Below, one piece after another: positions 24,920 to 33,968 of a stretch of DNA of 64,000 nt. Origin of the DNA: Parafilimonas terrae (GTDB lineage: Bacteria; Bacteroidota; Bacteroidia; Chitinophagales; Chitinophagaceae); contig NZ_FOXQ01000001.1 in NCBI RefSeq assembly GCF_900115755.1, forward strand, positions 682,001 to 746,000, written 5' to 3'. The stretch's first letter is position 1; the number at the start of each line of letters is the position of its first letter. Below the pieces are notes generated by a model that worked only from the letters and a program-made list of their open reading frames with translations, was not told the origin of the DNA and searched no databases. Made by a program: the position numbers and the translations under genes.

Positions 24920-25053
24920 ACATAAATTTAATATATTCTGATTAGTCCGTTCCTGTTGAGCAATTCAAACTCAGCATGTTTACCGAAAATATATATATAG
25001 AAAAAGGCCCGGAAATGTGCTTCCAGGCCTCTTCATATCACAAAAACCCTTGC

Positions 25054-25734
25054 TTATTTTGCTGTTGCTTTTACATCCAGTCCTAGTTCAAAATCCTTGC
25101 TAACCATCCAGTCTGCAGGGTTTCCTTCCGCGCCATACCTAAGTCCCCATGAAGTTCTGTCAACCGCAAACTTTGCTGCGATATCAACGTTTGAATCACT
25201 TACAGTAATTTTTGCAGGAAAAGTTATATTGATCGTGCTGTCTTTTATAGTAAGGTTACCGCTTACCAGGTGAGTGGCGCCATCTGTGAGGCTTGTTACC
25301 TTTGAAGAATCATAAGGGGCCACGCCTGTTACCACAAACTTTGCAGTTGAGTATTTTGCAGCATCAAAGAAATCAGGGCTTTTTAAATGGTTCTGCAGGT
25401 TAATTGCTTTTTTATCTTTTTCTGTAACAGAAGCTGAATCAACCCATAAGCTGTTTACATCAACCGTAAAGTTCCCACCTGTTACAGCACCGTTTTCAAC
25501 GGCAATGTTGCCGCCGGCAATTTTAAGCGTACCGTACCTGGGCGCAAACCCGCCTTTATGGGTTGCTCTCCAGTTAACAAGGCTATTATTAATATCGGCC
25601 AAATATTCTTTGCCGGTTGCTGCCGCAGCTTCCTGTTCAGAAGTTGTTGAAGCTTTATCCGATGAACTCGTACATGCGGTTAGCGTAATCACTGCTGCTG
25701 AAAAAATAAAAATCAGTTGTTTAATCTTACTCAT
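25054..25734 (-). CDS. YceI-family lipoprotein
   Basis: A 226-residue lipoprotein. The signal ends in the lipobox LTAC (Cys21), followed by a Ser/Thr/Ala-rich linker and then the YceI beta-barrel (NSLVNWRATHKGGFAPRYGTLKI, GGNFTVDVNSL, FFDAAKYSTAKFVVTGV, WGLRYG). YceI proteins bind amphiphilic or isoprenoid molecules in a lipocalin-like cavity and are often linked to stress or polyisoprenoid metabolism. It is a single-gene unit with a near-consensus -7 box upstream. Confidence 0.9.
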   Translation of the reverse strand: MSKIKQLIFIFSAAVITLTACTSSSDKASTTSEQEAAAATGKEYLADINNSLVNWRATHKGGFAPRYGTLKIAGGNIAVENGAVTGGNFTVDVNSLWVDSASVTEKDKKAINLQNHLKSPDFFDAAKYSTAKFVVTGVAPYDSSKVTSLTDGATHLVSGNLTIKDSTINITFPAKITVSDSNVDIAAKFAVDRTSWGLRYGAEGNPADWMVSKDFELGLDVKATAK

Positions 25735-25760
25735 TGGTATGTGTGTTTTAATTAACGATG

Positions 25761-25768
25761 CAAAATTA
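25761..25768 (-). promoter_or_regulatory. Possible -7 box for the YceI gene
   Basis: On the minus strand this reads TAATTTTG, an exact fit to the Bacteroidota TAnnTTTG -7 consensus, 26 bp upstream of the YceI start codon. No good -33 TTTG was seen at the right distance. Confidence 0.4.
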
Positions 25769-25964
25769 AGTGTTTATACATGCATTTTGGCTACTTATTC
25801 GTATATTTTTATTTTAAAGAAATAAAACGTTATATATTAATTAGTTATACTATACCAAAAAAATGTTAAATAAAATGGAAGATGTTTATACATACGATAA
25901 AAATCAACTCATTGCCTAAACCCGGGAAGGCCGGCAGATAAATTTTTGAAAGCTGGGTTTATGT

Positions 25965-27257
25965 CTATCTCAGCTCGCTTGTATTTACACGGGTAGGCGT
26001 ATCTTTTCCTGAGATAATAGAAACAGAACTGGCAGCAACTGACTTAATTATTTCTGCCATATTATCCAGGTCGAGTGTTCCAATTTCATCTTTTTGGGTA
26101 TGATAATATTTTTCAGAATCCATTTTTGACGTGGAAATAGTATGCGCAGGAACGCCTTTTCTTGCCAGCGTGGCATTATCAGACCTGTAAAATAATTGTT
26201 GTTCAGGATATGGATCAGGATAAAATTTAAACTTGCTGCCTTCAAGATTTTTTTCAAGGATTTTGCCCATATCGGTTTTTTCATAACCGGTTATATAAGC
26301 AGAATTGGTTCCCCATTTACTCTCCGTACCAATCATTTCAATATTAAACATAGCCATTACTTTGGCAGGATCGAGCTGGTTAGAAAAATATTCAGAGCCA
26401 AAACCGCCTATTTCTTCCGCAGTAAATGTTACAAATATTAATGTGCGCGCATTATTATTTAATGCCTTGAAGTATTTCGCCAGCAGGATTACCGCCGTGG
26501 TTCCGGCCGCATCATCGTTGGCGCCATTATAAATTGAATCGCCGGTTGCATCGGGCTTGCCAATACCAAGATGATCGTAATGGCCTGAGAAAACAACATA
26601 TTCATCAGGTTTGGTTTTGCCCGGTAAAATACCCACAACATTGTTCAGTTCCTTTTTAGTAATGGTATTATTCAGCTTTATAGCAAATTCATTTGCTTCT
26701 TTAATACCAAAAACAATTACAATTGATTTGGACGATGAATCCATAGAAGAGCTTGCCATGTTCACTAACCTGCCTGCGAACCGTTTTAAAGAATTATCAG
26801 CCAGCACCAACTGGTTTTTATCGCTGCCAAATACCTGGCCTATTTTGCTGCGCAATTCTGCCGCAGAATCAATATGCACAATTTCAACTTCATCATTTTG
26901 TGTGAGGCTTACAGCGGGGGCGAACGAAATAACGGCGAGGTTTGAATCAGCAATGGCAACACCATCAATTGTAACATTGGCGGTATTGTTTTTTGTTTCA
27001 GCCATATAAAAAACCTGGCGGTAACTGTTTAAGCCCGGAAGGAATTGCAATCCTGTTTGTTTGAATTCATTTTCAATAAAACCAGATGCAGCGGCTATGC
27101 CTGGCGAAAAAGTTTTACGGCCCTGCATAGCATCGGAAGACAAGACTTTTTCAATACGTTCAAATTCTGAAACCGTAATTATCTTATTAATATCCTGTGC
27201 CGGTAAAGCTATATTGAACCCAACTAACAGTAATAACAATAAAAATTCCTTCCGCAT
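25965..27257 (-). CDS. M28-family zinc aminopeptidase, secreted
   Basis: A 430-residue exported metallopeptidase. The signal peptide (MRKEFLLLLLLVGFNIALPAQ) is followed by a long N-terminal region with the protease-associated insert, then the M28 catalytic core. Two-zinc site motifs are visible: GHYDHLG (first His), GANDDAAGT (bridging Asp), TAEEIGGFGS (catalytic Glu and ligand Glu) and a late His in VPAHTIS. It should release N-terminal amino acids from peptides in the periplasm or outside the cell. It is transcribed away from queA, with a 290-bp intergenic region between them. Confidence 0.92.
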   Translation of the reverse strand: MRKEFLLLLLLVGFNIALPAQDINKIITVSEFERIEKVLSSDAMQGRKTFSPGIAAASGFIENEFKQTGLQFLPGLNSYRQVFYMAETKNNTANVTIDGVAIADSNLAVISFAPAVSLTQNDEVEIVHIDSAAELRSKIGQVFGSDKNQLVLADNSLKRFAGRLVNMASSSMDSSSKSIVIVFGIKEANEFAIKLNNTITKKELNNVVGILPGKTKPDEYVVFSGHYDHLGIGKPDATGDSIYNGANDDAAGTTAVILLAKYFKALNNNARTLIFVTFTAEEIGGFGSEYFSNQLDPAKVMAMFNIEMIGTESKWGTNSAYITGYEKTDMGKILEKNLEGSKFKFYPDPYPEQQLFYRSDNATLARKGVPAHTISTSKMDSEKYYHTQKDEIGTLDLDNMAEIIKSVAASSVSIISGKDTPTRVNTSELR

Positions 27258-27370
27258 ATAAATAGGTTTAAAAAGAGGATAAAGATAAAGGCAGGTTTTA
27301 TTTTTAAGCCAAAAATTGACAATACTAAATACCTGTAACCGGTCAAATTCTATTTTCTTGTTAAACCCTT

Positions 27371-27398
27371 TTTGATATATCTTTTTAAATTACCTTTG
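27371..27398 (+). promoter_or_regulatory. Probable queA promoter
   Basis: TACCTTTG at 27391-27398 fits the -7 consensus TAnnTTTG exactly, and TTTG at 27371-27374 could be the -33 element, 16 bp before it, slightly shorter than usual. The start of transcription would fall near 27405, leaving a leader of about 140 nt before queA. Confidence 0.5.
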
Positions 27399-27402
27399 CA
27401 GC

Positions 27403-27519
27403 CTTTATTTTTGAAAGGCATACGTTTTAACCGCCCCGTAAGGCGGAAGCGGTTTGAATGTGGCACATATTTTAGAAAATAACACTTGAAATGCCGCATT
27501 TAATGTATCTGGCATTTCA
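27403..27519 (+). promoter_or_regulatory. Structured leader upstream of queA
   Basis: Three possible hairpins lie in the predicted 5' leader. One is GCCTTT / AAAGGC soon after the start. The second is AACCGC / GCGGTT around 27430-27455 with an inner GCC-rich pairing. The third is a perfect 9-bp stem TGAAATGCC / GGCATTTCA (27487-27495 with 27511-27519). None matches a preQ1 riboswitch consensus that I know. It may be a regulatory leader or chance structure. Confidence 0.35.
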
Positions 27520-27547
27520 TCTGCAATAGAAAAAACAAAACATTCAG

Positions 27548-28597
27548 ATGAAACTTTCTCAATTCCGTTTTGACCTTCCTCTTAATCTTATCGCACAAAA
27601 CCCTACAAAGCGCCGTGAAGACAGCCGCATGATGGTTGTGCACCGCCAGACAGGGCAACTTGAAAACAAACATTTTAAAGACATTCTCGATTATTTTGAC
27701 GACAAAGATGTTTTCGTGGTAAATAACACCAAGGTTTTTCCGGCCCGCATGTATGGCCGCAAGGAAAAAACCGGCGCCCGCATTGAAGTGTTTTTGCTGC
27801 GTGAGTTGAATAAACCTAACCGCCTCTGGGATGTAATTGTAGATCCCGCAAGGAAGATACGCGTAGGCAATAAATTATATTTTGGTGAAAACGATGAACT
27901 GGTTGCCGAAGTAATTGACAACACAACAAGCCGTGGCAGAACCATTCGCTTTTTGTGGGAGGGCGATGATGCAAGCTTTCGCAATATGCTCGAATTTTTA
28001 GGTGAAACACCACTGCCTAAATACATTAAACGCAAGCCTGACGAAGAAGATAAAGAACGTTATCAAACAGTGTATGCAAAAAATGAAGGCGCCGTGGCTG
28101 CGCCAACAGCAGGTTTTCATTTTAGCAGGGAACTGATAAAACGCTGCGAAATAAAAGGCATTCGGTTTGCCGAACTTACGCTGCACACCGGCCTTGGCAC
28201 TTTTCGCCCAATAGAAGTGGAAGACCTCAGCAAACATAAAATGGATGCTGAATATTACCGCATTGATGAAGAATGCTGCCAGATTGTAAATAAGGCAAAA
28301 GAAACCAGTCATCGCATTTGTTCCATCGGCACCACTACCATGCGCGCCATGGAAACAAGTTTTACTGCACAAAAACTTTTAAAGCCAAGTGAAGGCTGGA
28401 CAAATATTTTTATTCATCCGCCATATAACTTTAATGTTGCAGACAGCCTGGTTACTAATTTCCATTTGCCAAAAACAAGTTTGTTGATTATGGCTTGCGC
28501 ATTTGCCGGCTACGATCTTATAATAGAAGCTTATAAAAAAGCAATAAAAGATAAATACCGTTTCTTTAGTTACGGCGATGCCATGCTGATTATCTAA
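27548..28597 (+). CDS. queA: S-adenosylmethionine:tRNA ribosyltransferase-isomerase
   Basis: A 349-residue QueA of normal length. It transfers and isomerises the ribosyl part of S-adenosylmethionine onto preQ1 in tRNA to give epoxyqueuosine, the penultimate step of queuosine synthesis. Family segments are easy to see: [62 protein letters not shown], and the end segment [18 protein letters not shown]. It is a single-gene unit with its own predicted promoter and a strong terminator. No other queuosine gene is in the window. Confidence 0.97.
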   Translation: MKLSQFRFDLPLNLIAQNPTKRREDSRMMVVHRQTGQLENKHFKDILDYFDDKDVFVVNNTKVFPARMYGRKEKTGARIEVFLLRELNKPNRLWDVIVDPARKIRVGNKLYFGENDELVAEVIDNTTSRGRTIRFLWEGDDASFRNMLEFLGETPLPKYIKRKPDEEDKERYQTVYAKNEGAVAAPTAGFHFSRELIKRCEIKGIRFAELTLHTGLGTFRPIEVEDLSKHKMDAEYYRIDEECCQIVNKAKETSHRICSIGTTTMRAMETSFTAQKLLKPSEGWTNIFIHPPYNFNVADSLVTNFHLPKTSLLIMACAFAGYDLIIEAYKKAIKDKYRFFSYGDAMLII

Positions 28598-28616
28598 GAA
28601 AAGGTTTAAAGCTGAA

Positions 28617-28649
28617 AAAAAACCGGTTGATTTTATCAGCCGGTTTTTT
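28617..28649 (+). terminator. Intrinsic terminator after queA
   Basis: An AT-flanked stem AAAACCGGTTGAT / ATCAGCCGGTTTT with one G-U pair and a short T-rich loop ends in a T run. It is A-rich on the left arm, so it can also act for the convergent M56 gene. Confidence 0.85.
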
Positions 28650-28673
28650 ATTGCAATTATTTATGATAACAGG

Positions 28674-30188
28674 TTATTGATAAAGTTCAACAACTACGGA
28701 ATAAACATGCTTGTTGCCATTCTTATCAAAAGATTCTATGGTGATTAGTTTTTTATAACTGCCTTTTGAATCCTTACTTTCTTTTACAGAAATTGAATCA
28801 CCGGTTGCAGCAAGCATTGCTTCAAGTTGCTTAAAGTTTTGATAGGAAATGGCTTTCTGCAATTGCTCTGTATTAAGCTGCACATTTGCTGCCACAGCCT
28901 GTTTAACTTCCGGTATGGCTAACCGCAAAGAATCTAATTGCCGGCTTACATTATAAAGATAATTCTGCTTAAGCGCCAATTCATATTCGGCTTGTTTCAG
29001 TGCAATCTCTGTAGCAGCCTTTTCTGCTTTGGGAGCCGCTTCCTTTTTTGTCTTTTGTTGCTGCTTAATGTCAGGCCTTTTTTGAGCTACTTTGCTTTCA
29101 GATAATTTTTCAGCAGATTCTTCCTCTTTATTCACCGTTACATTCACAACCTGTGGAGCAGATGCAATATTAATTTCGTCAACATTTACCGGTTGAAAAG
29201 CATTATCTGCTTTTTTATTGACAGATGGTGAAACGAGCATACCCGCAGCTATAATTAAACTGAATAACCCGAACAAAACAGGCCGGAAACCAATTGCCTG
29301 ATGATATGTTTTATCGTTATGCAACAATCTTTTTATTCTAAACAGCAGCAGGTTTTCCTTTCTGCCCTGCAGCGGCATAGCTATTGCAGGCATAGCCTTT
29401 AACCTGCCAAGCTTAAACAAAGCTTCGGCATAGTGCATTGAATTATACCGGAACTGCAATACCCAGTCATCACAGGCATTTTCTCTTTCCCTTTCTATAA
29501 TTTCTCCCAGCATTATCGAAAAAATATTAAAGAAGAATATTTTTTCAACAAGGTTTTGAAGAATATACAAAAGATAATCGGCGCGTTTTATATGAGCAAG
29601 TTCATGCAATATAACGGCTTCAAGCTGCTGCGTTGAAAGATGATTAACAGCCGCAATTGGAATTAAAATAACCGGTTTAAGAAAGCCTGTTGTGAGCGGG
29701 CAAATAACTTTTTCCGATAAATAAATTTTTACTTTTCTGTGTATAGAAAATAATTGCGTGCATTCCTGAACAAATATTCTTTGCTCAGCAGCAATTTTTT
29801 TGAGGCCCTGCTTTTTTAGTTGCTGTGTATTTCCAAATACAAACGAAAGCTTTACAAGTTTATACAGTAATATACCTAAATATAAAGCCGCGGCATAAGG
29901 CATTACTGCATTAATAAAAGAACCTGCATTCGTTAAAAATTCTGCATTGGCCGAAGTAACGATTATTTTACCGGCGCCGGTTTTATAGGCATTGATGCAT
30001 GTATAAATAAACAAAGCAAAACCACTTAACTGAGCACCATAAGCAAGATTAAATTTTTGTGCAGCAGAAAGTTTAAAACTTCTCAAAACCACAATCACCG
30101 CAAGCCACAAAACCCCCATCTGCCACACGCTTGCAATAAGGCTGTAAGCTAATGCCTGTAAAAAAGATGATTCAGAGAACAACTGCAC
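28674..30188 (-). CDS. BlaR1-like M56 membrane metallopeptidase
   Basis: A 504-residue M56-family protein. N-terminal membrane helices surround a zinc metalloprotease site HELAH (His195, Glu196, His199), followed by IKRADYL and a later ENACDDWVL, as in BlaR1/MecR1. After the last helix (near 305-325) comes a long Lys/Glu/Ala-rich coiled-coil region (about 355-450) and a short beta end (YKKLITIESFDKNGNKHVYSVV). There is no penicillin-binding sensor domain, so the signal is not beta-lactam binding as in true BlaR1. It starts 5 bp after the stop of the BlaI-type repressor gene, forming the usual repressor/protease pair: the protease cleaves the repressor on stimulus. Confidence 0.9.
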   Translation of the reverse strand: MQLFSESSFLQALAYSLIASVWQMGVLWLAVIVVLRSFKLSAAQKFNLAYGAQLSGFALFIYTCINAYKTGAGKIIVTSANAEFLTNAGSFINAVMPYAAALYLGILLYKLVKLSFVFGNTQQLKKQGLKKIAAEQRIFVQECTQLFSIHRKVKIYLSEKVICPLTTGFLKPVILIPIAAVNHLSTQQLEAVILHELAHIKRADYLLYILQNLVEKIFFFNIFSIMLGEIIERERENACDDWVLQFRYNSMHYAEALFKLGRLKAMPAIAMPLQGRKENLLLFRIKRLLHNDKTYHQAIGFRPVLFGLFSLIIAAGMLVSPSVNKKADNAFQPVNVDEINIASAPQVVNVTVNKEEESAEKLSESKVAQKRPDIKQQQKTKKEAAPKAEKAATEIALKQAEYELALKQNYLYNVSRQLDSLRLAIPEVKQAVAANVQLNTEQLQKAISYQNFKQLEAMLAATGDSISVKESKDSKGSYKKLITIESFDKNGNKHVYSVVVELYQ

Positions 30189-30193
30189 GTTAG

Positions 30194-30574
30194 TTATTTT
30201 TTGAGACTATCCAATAGTTGCTGTATTTCGTTCAACTCCTCCTTGCTTGGCGTATGAGAACCAAGCGCCTGCATTACCAATTGAGACCTTGAGCCGCTGA
30301 ATAAAGTATCCACCATTTTATTTACCAGTTGCTGCTGCGTTTTTTCACGGCTCACATTGGCCTGGTAAATATGTGTGCGGCTGCTGTCATCGCGGATAAC
30401 CAGGCCTTTTTCAAACATAATCTGCATTAGTTTAAGCGTGGTTGTGTAACCACAATCTTTCGTTGCCGCCAGTTCTTCATGCACTTCCCGCACAGTGGCT
30501 TCACCTTTATCCCACAAAACCCGCAGTATCTCCAACTCACTATCCGTGGGTTTTAAAGCTTTCGTAGTATTCAT
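30194..30574 (-). CDS. BlaI/MecI-family transcriptional repressor
   Basis: A 126-residue winged-helix repressor (LKPTDSELEILRVLWDKGEATVREVHEEL, DCGYTTTLKLMQIMFEKGLVIRDDSSRTHIY) with a C-terminal dimerisation helix region. It should bind dyad operators and be inactivated through the adjacent M56 peptidase. A palindrome at 30600-30615 between its likely -7 box and the upstream region is the obvious autoregulatory operator. Targets outside this pair are not visible. Confidence 0.94.
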   Translation of the reverse strand: MNTTKALKPTDSELEILRVLWDKGEATVREVHEELAATKDCGYTTTLKLMQIMFEKGLVIRDDSSRTHIYQANVSREKTQQQLVNKMVDTLFSGSRSQLVMQALGSHTPSKEELNEIQQLLDSLKK

Positions 30575-30599
30575 TATTATTATTTTAACAAAGGCAATG

Positions 30600-30615
30600 T
30601 ACGATTATATTCGTA
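30600..30615. promoter_or_regulatory. Probable BlaI-type operator
   Basis: TACGATTATATTCGTA is palindromic at 14 of 16 positions and lies 26-41 bp upstream of the repressor start. On the minus strand a near-consensus -7 box TGCCTTTG (30589-30596) lies just downstream, so bound repressor would block the promoter. Confidence 0.5.
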
Positions 30616-30779
30616 AAATGAACGTTAAGAAAAAATTTTTTGATGACCGGTAAAATGCAGCAAGCAATAAAAAACCCTTTCACAGCAACATTTAAACCAT
30701 GCCTTTATTACAAGAATATTCATTCCCGGTTTAATACTTAGTTTTAATCGCAAAAAACCGCAACAGAAAAACTAACATC

Positions 30780-31550
30780 ATGGCAGCATCAAGTATTCGG
30801 GAAGTAATAGAACAGCTTAATGAAATTGTTGATCATTCAATTAACACCGGCAGCAGGATGGGTTATTTTGCCGTATTATACAGGTGTGTAACAGAATCTG
30901 TTGCGCAAAAGATTAATGAGGGTTACTTTGATGATGGCCCGCGCATGGAAAAGCTGGATGTATTATTTGCCAACCGCTACCTCGATGCCTATAACGCTTA
31001 TGCTAATGGAAAAACCTGCACTGCTTCGTGGCAGCTTGCTTTTGATGCAACCAAACAATGGAAACCAATGGTAATGCATCATTTATTGCTGGGAATGAAT
31101 GCGCATATCAGCCTTGACCTTGGCATTGCTACAGCTATCATTTCACCGGGCGATAAAATCAATGATATTCATAATGACTTCCTGAAGATAAATGCTTTGC
31201 TCATCGCTATGATAAATGATGTAAAACTTAAGCTGTTTTCCATGTGGCCACTTAGTAAATTACTTGCAAAATTGAATACCGGCGATCTTGAAAATTCTAT
31301 GGCAGGGTTTTCCATGATCGTTGCGAGGGAAGCTGCCTGGCAGGTTGCTTTGGCTTATGCACCATTGCTAACCGAAAATGCGCAGCAGGCGTATATAACT
31401 GAACGTGATAAAAAAGTGAATGCTTTTGGCAACCGCATTTTAAACCCCGGCGCGTGGTCATCCACCGTTATGTATGCATTGCGGTTATTTGAAACGGGAA
31501 CAACAGCTTCTAAAATTAACAAGCTGAATGAAGAAGTAACAACCGTATAA
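30780..31550 (+). CDS. DUF5995 family protein
   Basis: A 256-residue all-helical protein with the DUF5995 pattern: an N-terminal IREVIEQLNEIVDHSI, a central HHLLLGMNAHISLDLGIA with several His and Asp residues, then DFLKINALL and AGFSMIVAREAAWQVA. The conserved His/Asp set suggests a metal-dependent helical enzyme, but no activity is known for the family. It is a single gene, convergent with the AlkA-like gene whose end lies 1 bp away. Confidence 0.82.
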   Translation: MAASSIREVIEQLNEIVDHSINTGSRMGYFAVLYRCVTESVAQKINEGYFDDGPRMEKLDVLFANRYLDAYNAYANGKTCTASWQLAFDATKQWKPMVMHHLLLGMNAHISLDLGIATAIISPGDKINDIHNDFLKINALLIAMINDVKLKLFSMWPLSKLLAKLNTGDLENSMAGFSMIVAREAAWQVALAYAPLLTENAQQAYITERDKKVNAFGNRILNPGAWSSTVMYALRLFETGTTASKINKLNEEVTTV

Positions 31551-31551
31551 T

Positions 31552-32190
31552 TTATCCCAACACCGTAATATTTTTCCTTTTAATATAATCATGCCACAGC
31601 AGCATAGATGCAACCGTTCTGTATGGCCGCCAGCCTTCAGCAATGGCAAGCATTTCTTCCCTGGTAATAGCCGCATGCAATTGTTTTATATGCTTTAAAC
31701 TGTTCACCAAAGCAATATCGCCCAAAGGAAAAAGATCGGCACGCTGCAAAGCATGCATCAGGTACACATCCACAGTCCAGTCGCCAATACCTTTTATTTG
31801 TTTTAGCGTTGTACGTATTTCTTCATCTGTTGCAAGGTTTATTTTTTTAAGATTGACCTTCTTTGAAATAACCGCTTCCGCCAAAGCCCGCACATATACC
31901 ATTTTTTGCCGGCTGAAATAACAGGCTTTCAAATCTTCATCAGATAATGCCATTATCTTTTTGGGCGTAATAAAACCAATTTTGGTTTTTAGTTTACTGA
32001 AAGCCGCATAAGCCGAAGCCAATGAAACCTGTTGTTCAAGAATGGTAAGCACAAGCGACTGAAATATAGCAGGCCTCGTCCACATTGGCGGCAATCCCCA
32101 TCTTTCCATAATACCTTTCAGGTCGGCATCTTTAGCAGCCAGCGTATGGCATATTGTATGAAAATCTTTTTTGCTGTATGTGTGAAGCAT
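31552..32190 (-). CDS. DNA-3-methyladenine glycosylase, AlkA-like
   Basis: A 212-residue HhH-GPD DNA glycosylase of base excision repair. The start at MLHTYSKKDF is favoured over an upstream ATG. Motifs: LEQQVSLASAYAAFSKL, the helix-hairpin-helix LKQIKGIGDWTVDVYLMHAL and the catalytic Asp in FPLGDIALVNSLK, then WRPYRTVASMLLWHDY. It lacks the N-terminal TBP-like domain of E. coli AlkA and is the compact form common in Bacteroidota. Likely substrates are alkylated purines. Confidence 0.9.
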   Translation of the reverse strand: MLHTYSKKDFHTICHTLAAKDADLKGIMERWGLPPMWTRPAIFQSLVLTILEQQVSLASAYAAFSKLKTKIGFITPKKIMALSDEDLKACYFSRQKMVYVRALAEAVISKKVNLKKINLATDEEIRTTLKQIKGIGDWTVDVYLMHALQRADLFPLGDIALVNSLKHIKQLHAAITREEMLAIAEGWRPYRTVASMLLWHDYIKRKNITVLG

Positions 32191-32327
32191 AATAATGATA
32201 TATCTGAAAATATAAGCAGGCAAAAATAGTTTTAGCTGCTTCTTTTATCTTCCAAATAAAATCATAATCCCGCATTTGGCTATCAGCATATCAGCAGATT
32301 ATCACATCAGCACATTACTTTTGCCTC

Positions 32328-33782
32328 ATGCGAAGAATAGCAGTTGCAAAAGGCGATGGCATTGGCCCGGAAATAATGGATGCCGTATTAAAAATATTTT
32401 ACGAAGCAAAAGTGCCGCTGGAATATGTAACCGTTGATATAGGCAAATGGGTATTTGATAAAGGTTTTAATACAGGCATGACGCCCGAAGCCAGACAAAC
32501 CATAGAAACGCTTGGCATTTTATTCAAAGGCCCGATGGAAACGCCGAAAGGAAAGGGCGTAAAAAGCATCAACGTTACAGCGCGTAAAACCTGGAACACG
32601 TATGCCAATACAAGAACTTTTCAAACCCTGCACGGCGTTGATACGGTTTTCAGTAAAGCCGGCATTCCGATTGATATAACCGTTGTGCGGGAAAATATTG
32701 AAGATACGTATGGCGGTATTGAACACATGATCACCAACGATGTAGCCATCAGCCGCAGAATCATTACGCGCCCGGGCAGCATGCAGGTTATTAAATATGC
32801 TTTTGAAATGGCGCGCAAGAAAAAAGCACGCCGCATAACCTGTGCACATAAGGCCAATATCATGAAGATAACCGATGGTTTATTTCTTGAAGTTTTCCAG
32901 GAAGTAGCCAAAGATTATCCTGACCTTAAAGCTGATGATGTAATTGTGGATGACCTCTGCATGAAACTGGTTACAAAACCTGATACGTTTGACGTTATTG
33001 TGCTTACCAATTTACAGGGCGATATAGTAAGCGACCTCTGCGCCGGGTTAATTGGCGGTTTAGGTTTTGCGCCATCGGCCAATATTGGCGACCATATCTG
33101 CATATTTGAAGCGGTGCATGGCACGGCGCCGGATATTGCCGGAAAAAATATTGCAAACCCTACAGCATTGCTGTTAAGCGGTATCGGCATGCTGCGTCAT
33201 CTTGGTTTAATGGAAAGCGCTACCATGATTGAAAATGCTTTGCTCTATACCCTCGAGCAAGGTGTTCATACCGGTGATTTTGGCAACAAATCAATTTCTG
33301 CAGTAAATACAACACAGTTTGCGGAAGCCATAACAAGCAATTTTGGCAAACAGCCCGGGCAAGGCGCCAAGCCGCATTTAAAAGATGCTCCGGTTACAGA
33401 AACCATGTTTAAGCTGAATGAAAATGTAATGCTCGAATCTGCAAATGCACCTGCAGAAAATATTATTGGCGTTGACTTTTTCATTGAGAGTGATGAGCAA
33501 CCTGTTTTTATTGCGAATAAATGCCTGCGCCATGGCGGTGTAAAATTCAAGCTGATTAATATCAGCAACCGCGGCACACAGGTTTGGCCAACAGGTTCGG
33601 TTTACACTAATCTTGTAAACCAATATAACGTGCGTTTTGAAAGTATTGATGATATGCCGCTTAAACAGCAGGATATATTAGGATTGTATGTGAGCCTCAG
33701 CGGCGATTTTAAAATATGTTCATCAGAATTATTATTAATGCTCGGTGATAAACGTGCATATAGTTTGGCGCAGGGACAGTAA
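32328..33782 (+). CDS. icd: NADP-dependent isocitrate dehydrogenase, long Thermus-like type
   Basis: A 484-residue member of the isocitrate/isopropylmalate dehydrogenase family (KGDGIGPEIMDAVLKI, NIEDTYGGIEHMI, VIVLTNLQGDIVSDLCAGLIGGLG, FEAVHGTAPDIAGKNIANP). The catalytic domain ends near residue 335. A C-terminal extension of about 140 residues (from about 350) resembles the extra domain of the Thermus thermophilus enzyme. It oxidises isocitrate to 2-oxoglutarate in the TCA cycle. TACTTTTG at 32316-32323 fits a -7 box but would leave almost no leader, so it may be chance. A single-gene unit. Confidence 0.93.
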   Translation: MRRIAVAKGDGIGPEIMDAVLKIFYEAKVPLEYVTVDIGKWVFDKGFNTGMTPEARQTIETLGILFKGPMETPKGKGVKSINVTARKTWNTYANTRTFQTLHGVDTVFSKAGIPIDITVVRENIEDTYGGIEHMITNDVAISRRIITRPGSMQVIKYAFEMARKKKARRITCAHKANIMKITDGLFLEVFQEVAKDYPDLKADDVIVDDLCMKLVTKPDTFDVIVLTNLQGDIVSDLCAGLIGGLGFAPSANIGDHICIFEAVHGTAPDIAGKNIANPTALLLSGIGMLRHLGLMESATMIENALLYTLEQGVHTGDFGNKSISAVNTTQFAEAITSNFGKQPGQGAKPHLKDAPVTETMFKLNENVMLESANAPAENIIGVDFFIESDEQPVFIANKCLRHGGVKFKLINISNRGTQVWPTGSVYTNLVNQYNVRFESIDDMPLKQQDILGLYVSLSGDFKICSSELLLMLGDKRAYSLAQGQ

Positions 33783-33968
33783 GCGGCTAACCGTTAGCAG
33801 TCCACCGTCAACAGCCGTGTATAATTTTTTCGTAAGAATGTTTATAATTTGACTTTTTATTTATGTAACCAGCGATAGTATTTCATGGCAACAATATGAT
33901 GCAACGTTTGGGGAACAAAGCAGAAATATTAAATAAAAGATTTAGCAGGATAGATTTATTCAAATATT

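Noticed and set aside
27403-27519. preQ1 riboswitch upstream of queA
   Set aside because: The position is suggestive, but the short preQ1 aptamer motif is not present; only generic hairpins are seen.
32316-32323. TACTTTTG as icd promoter
   Set aside because: It fits the -7 consensus but lies only 5 bp before the start codon and has no -33 element in place; a leaderless transcript is possible but not supported.
33784-33796. Palindrome GCTAACCGTTAGC after icd
   Set aside because: It is a 13-bp hairpin without a T run, too weak for a terminator and not tied to any gene start.
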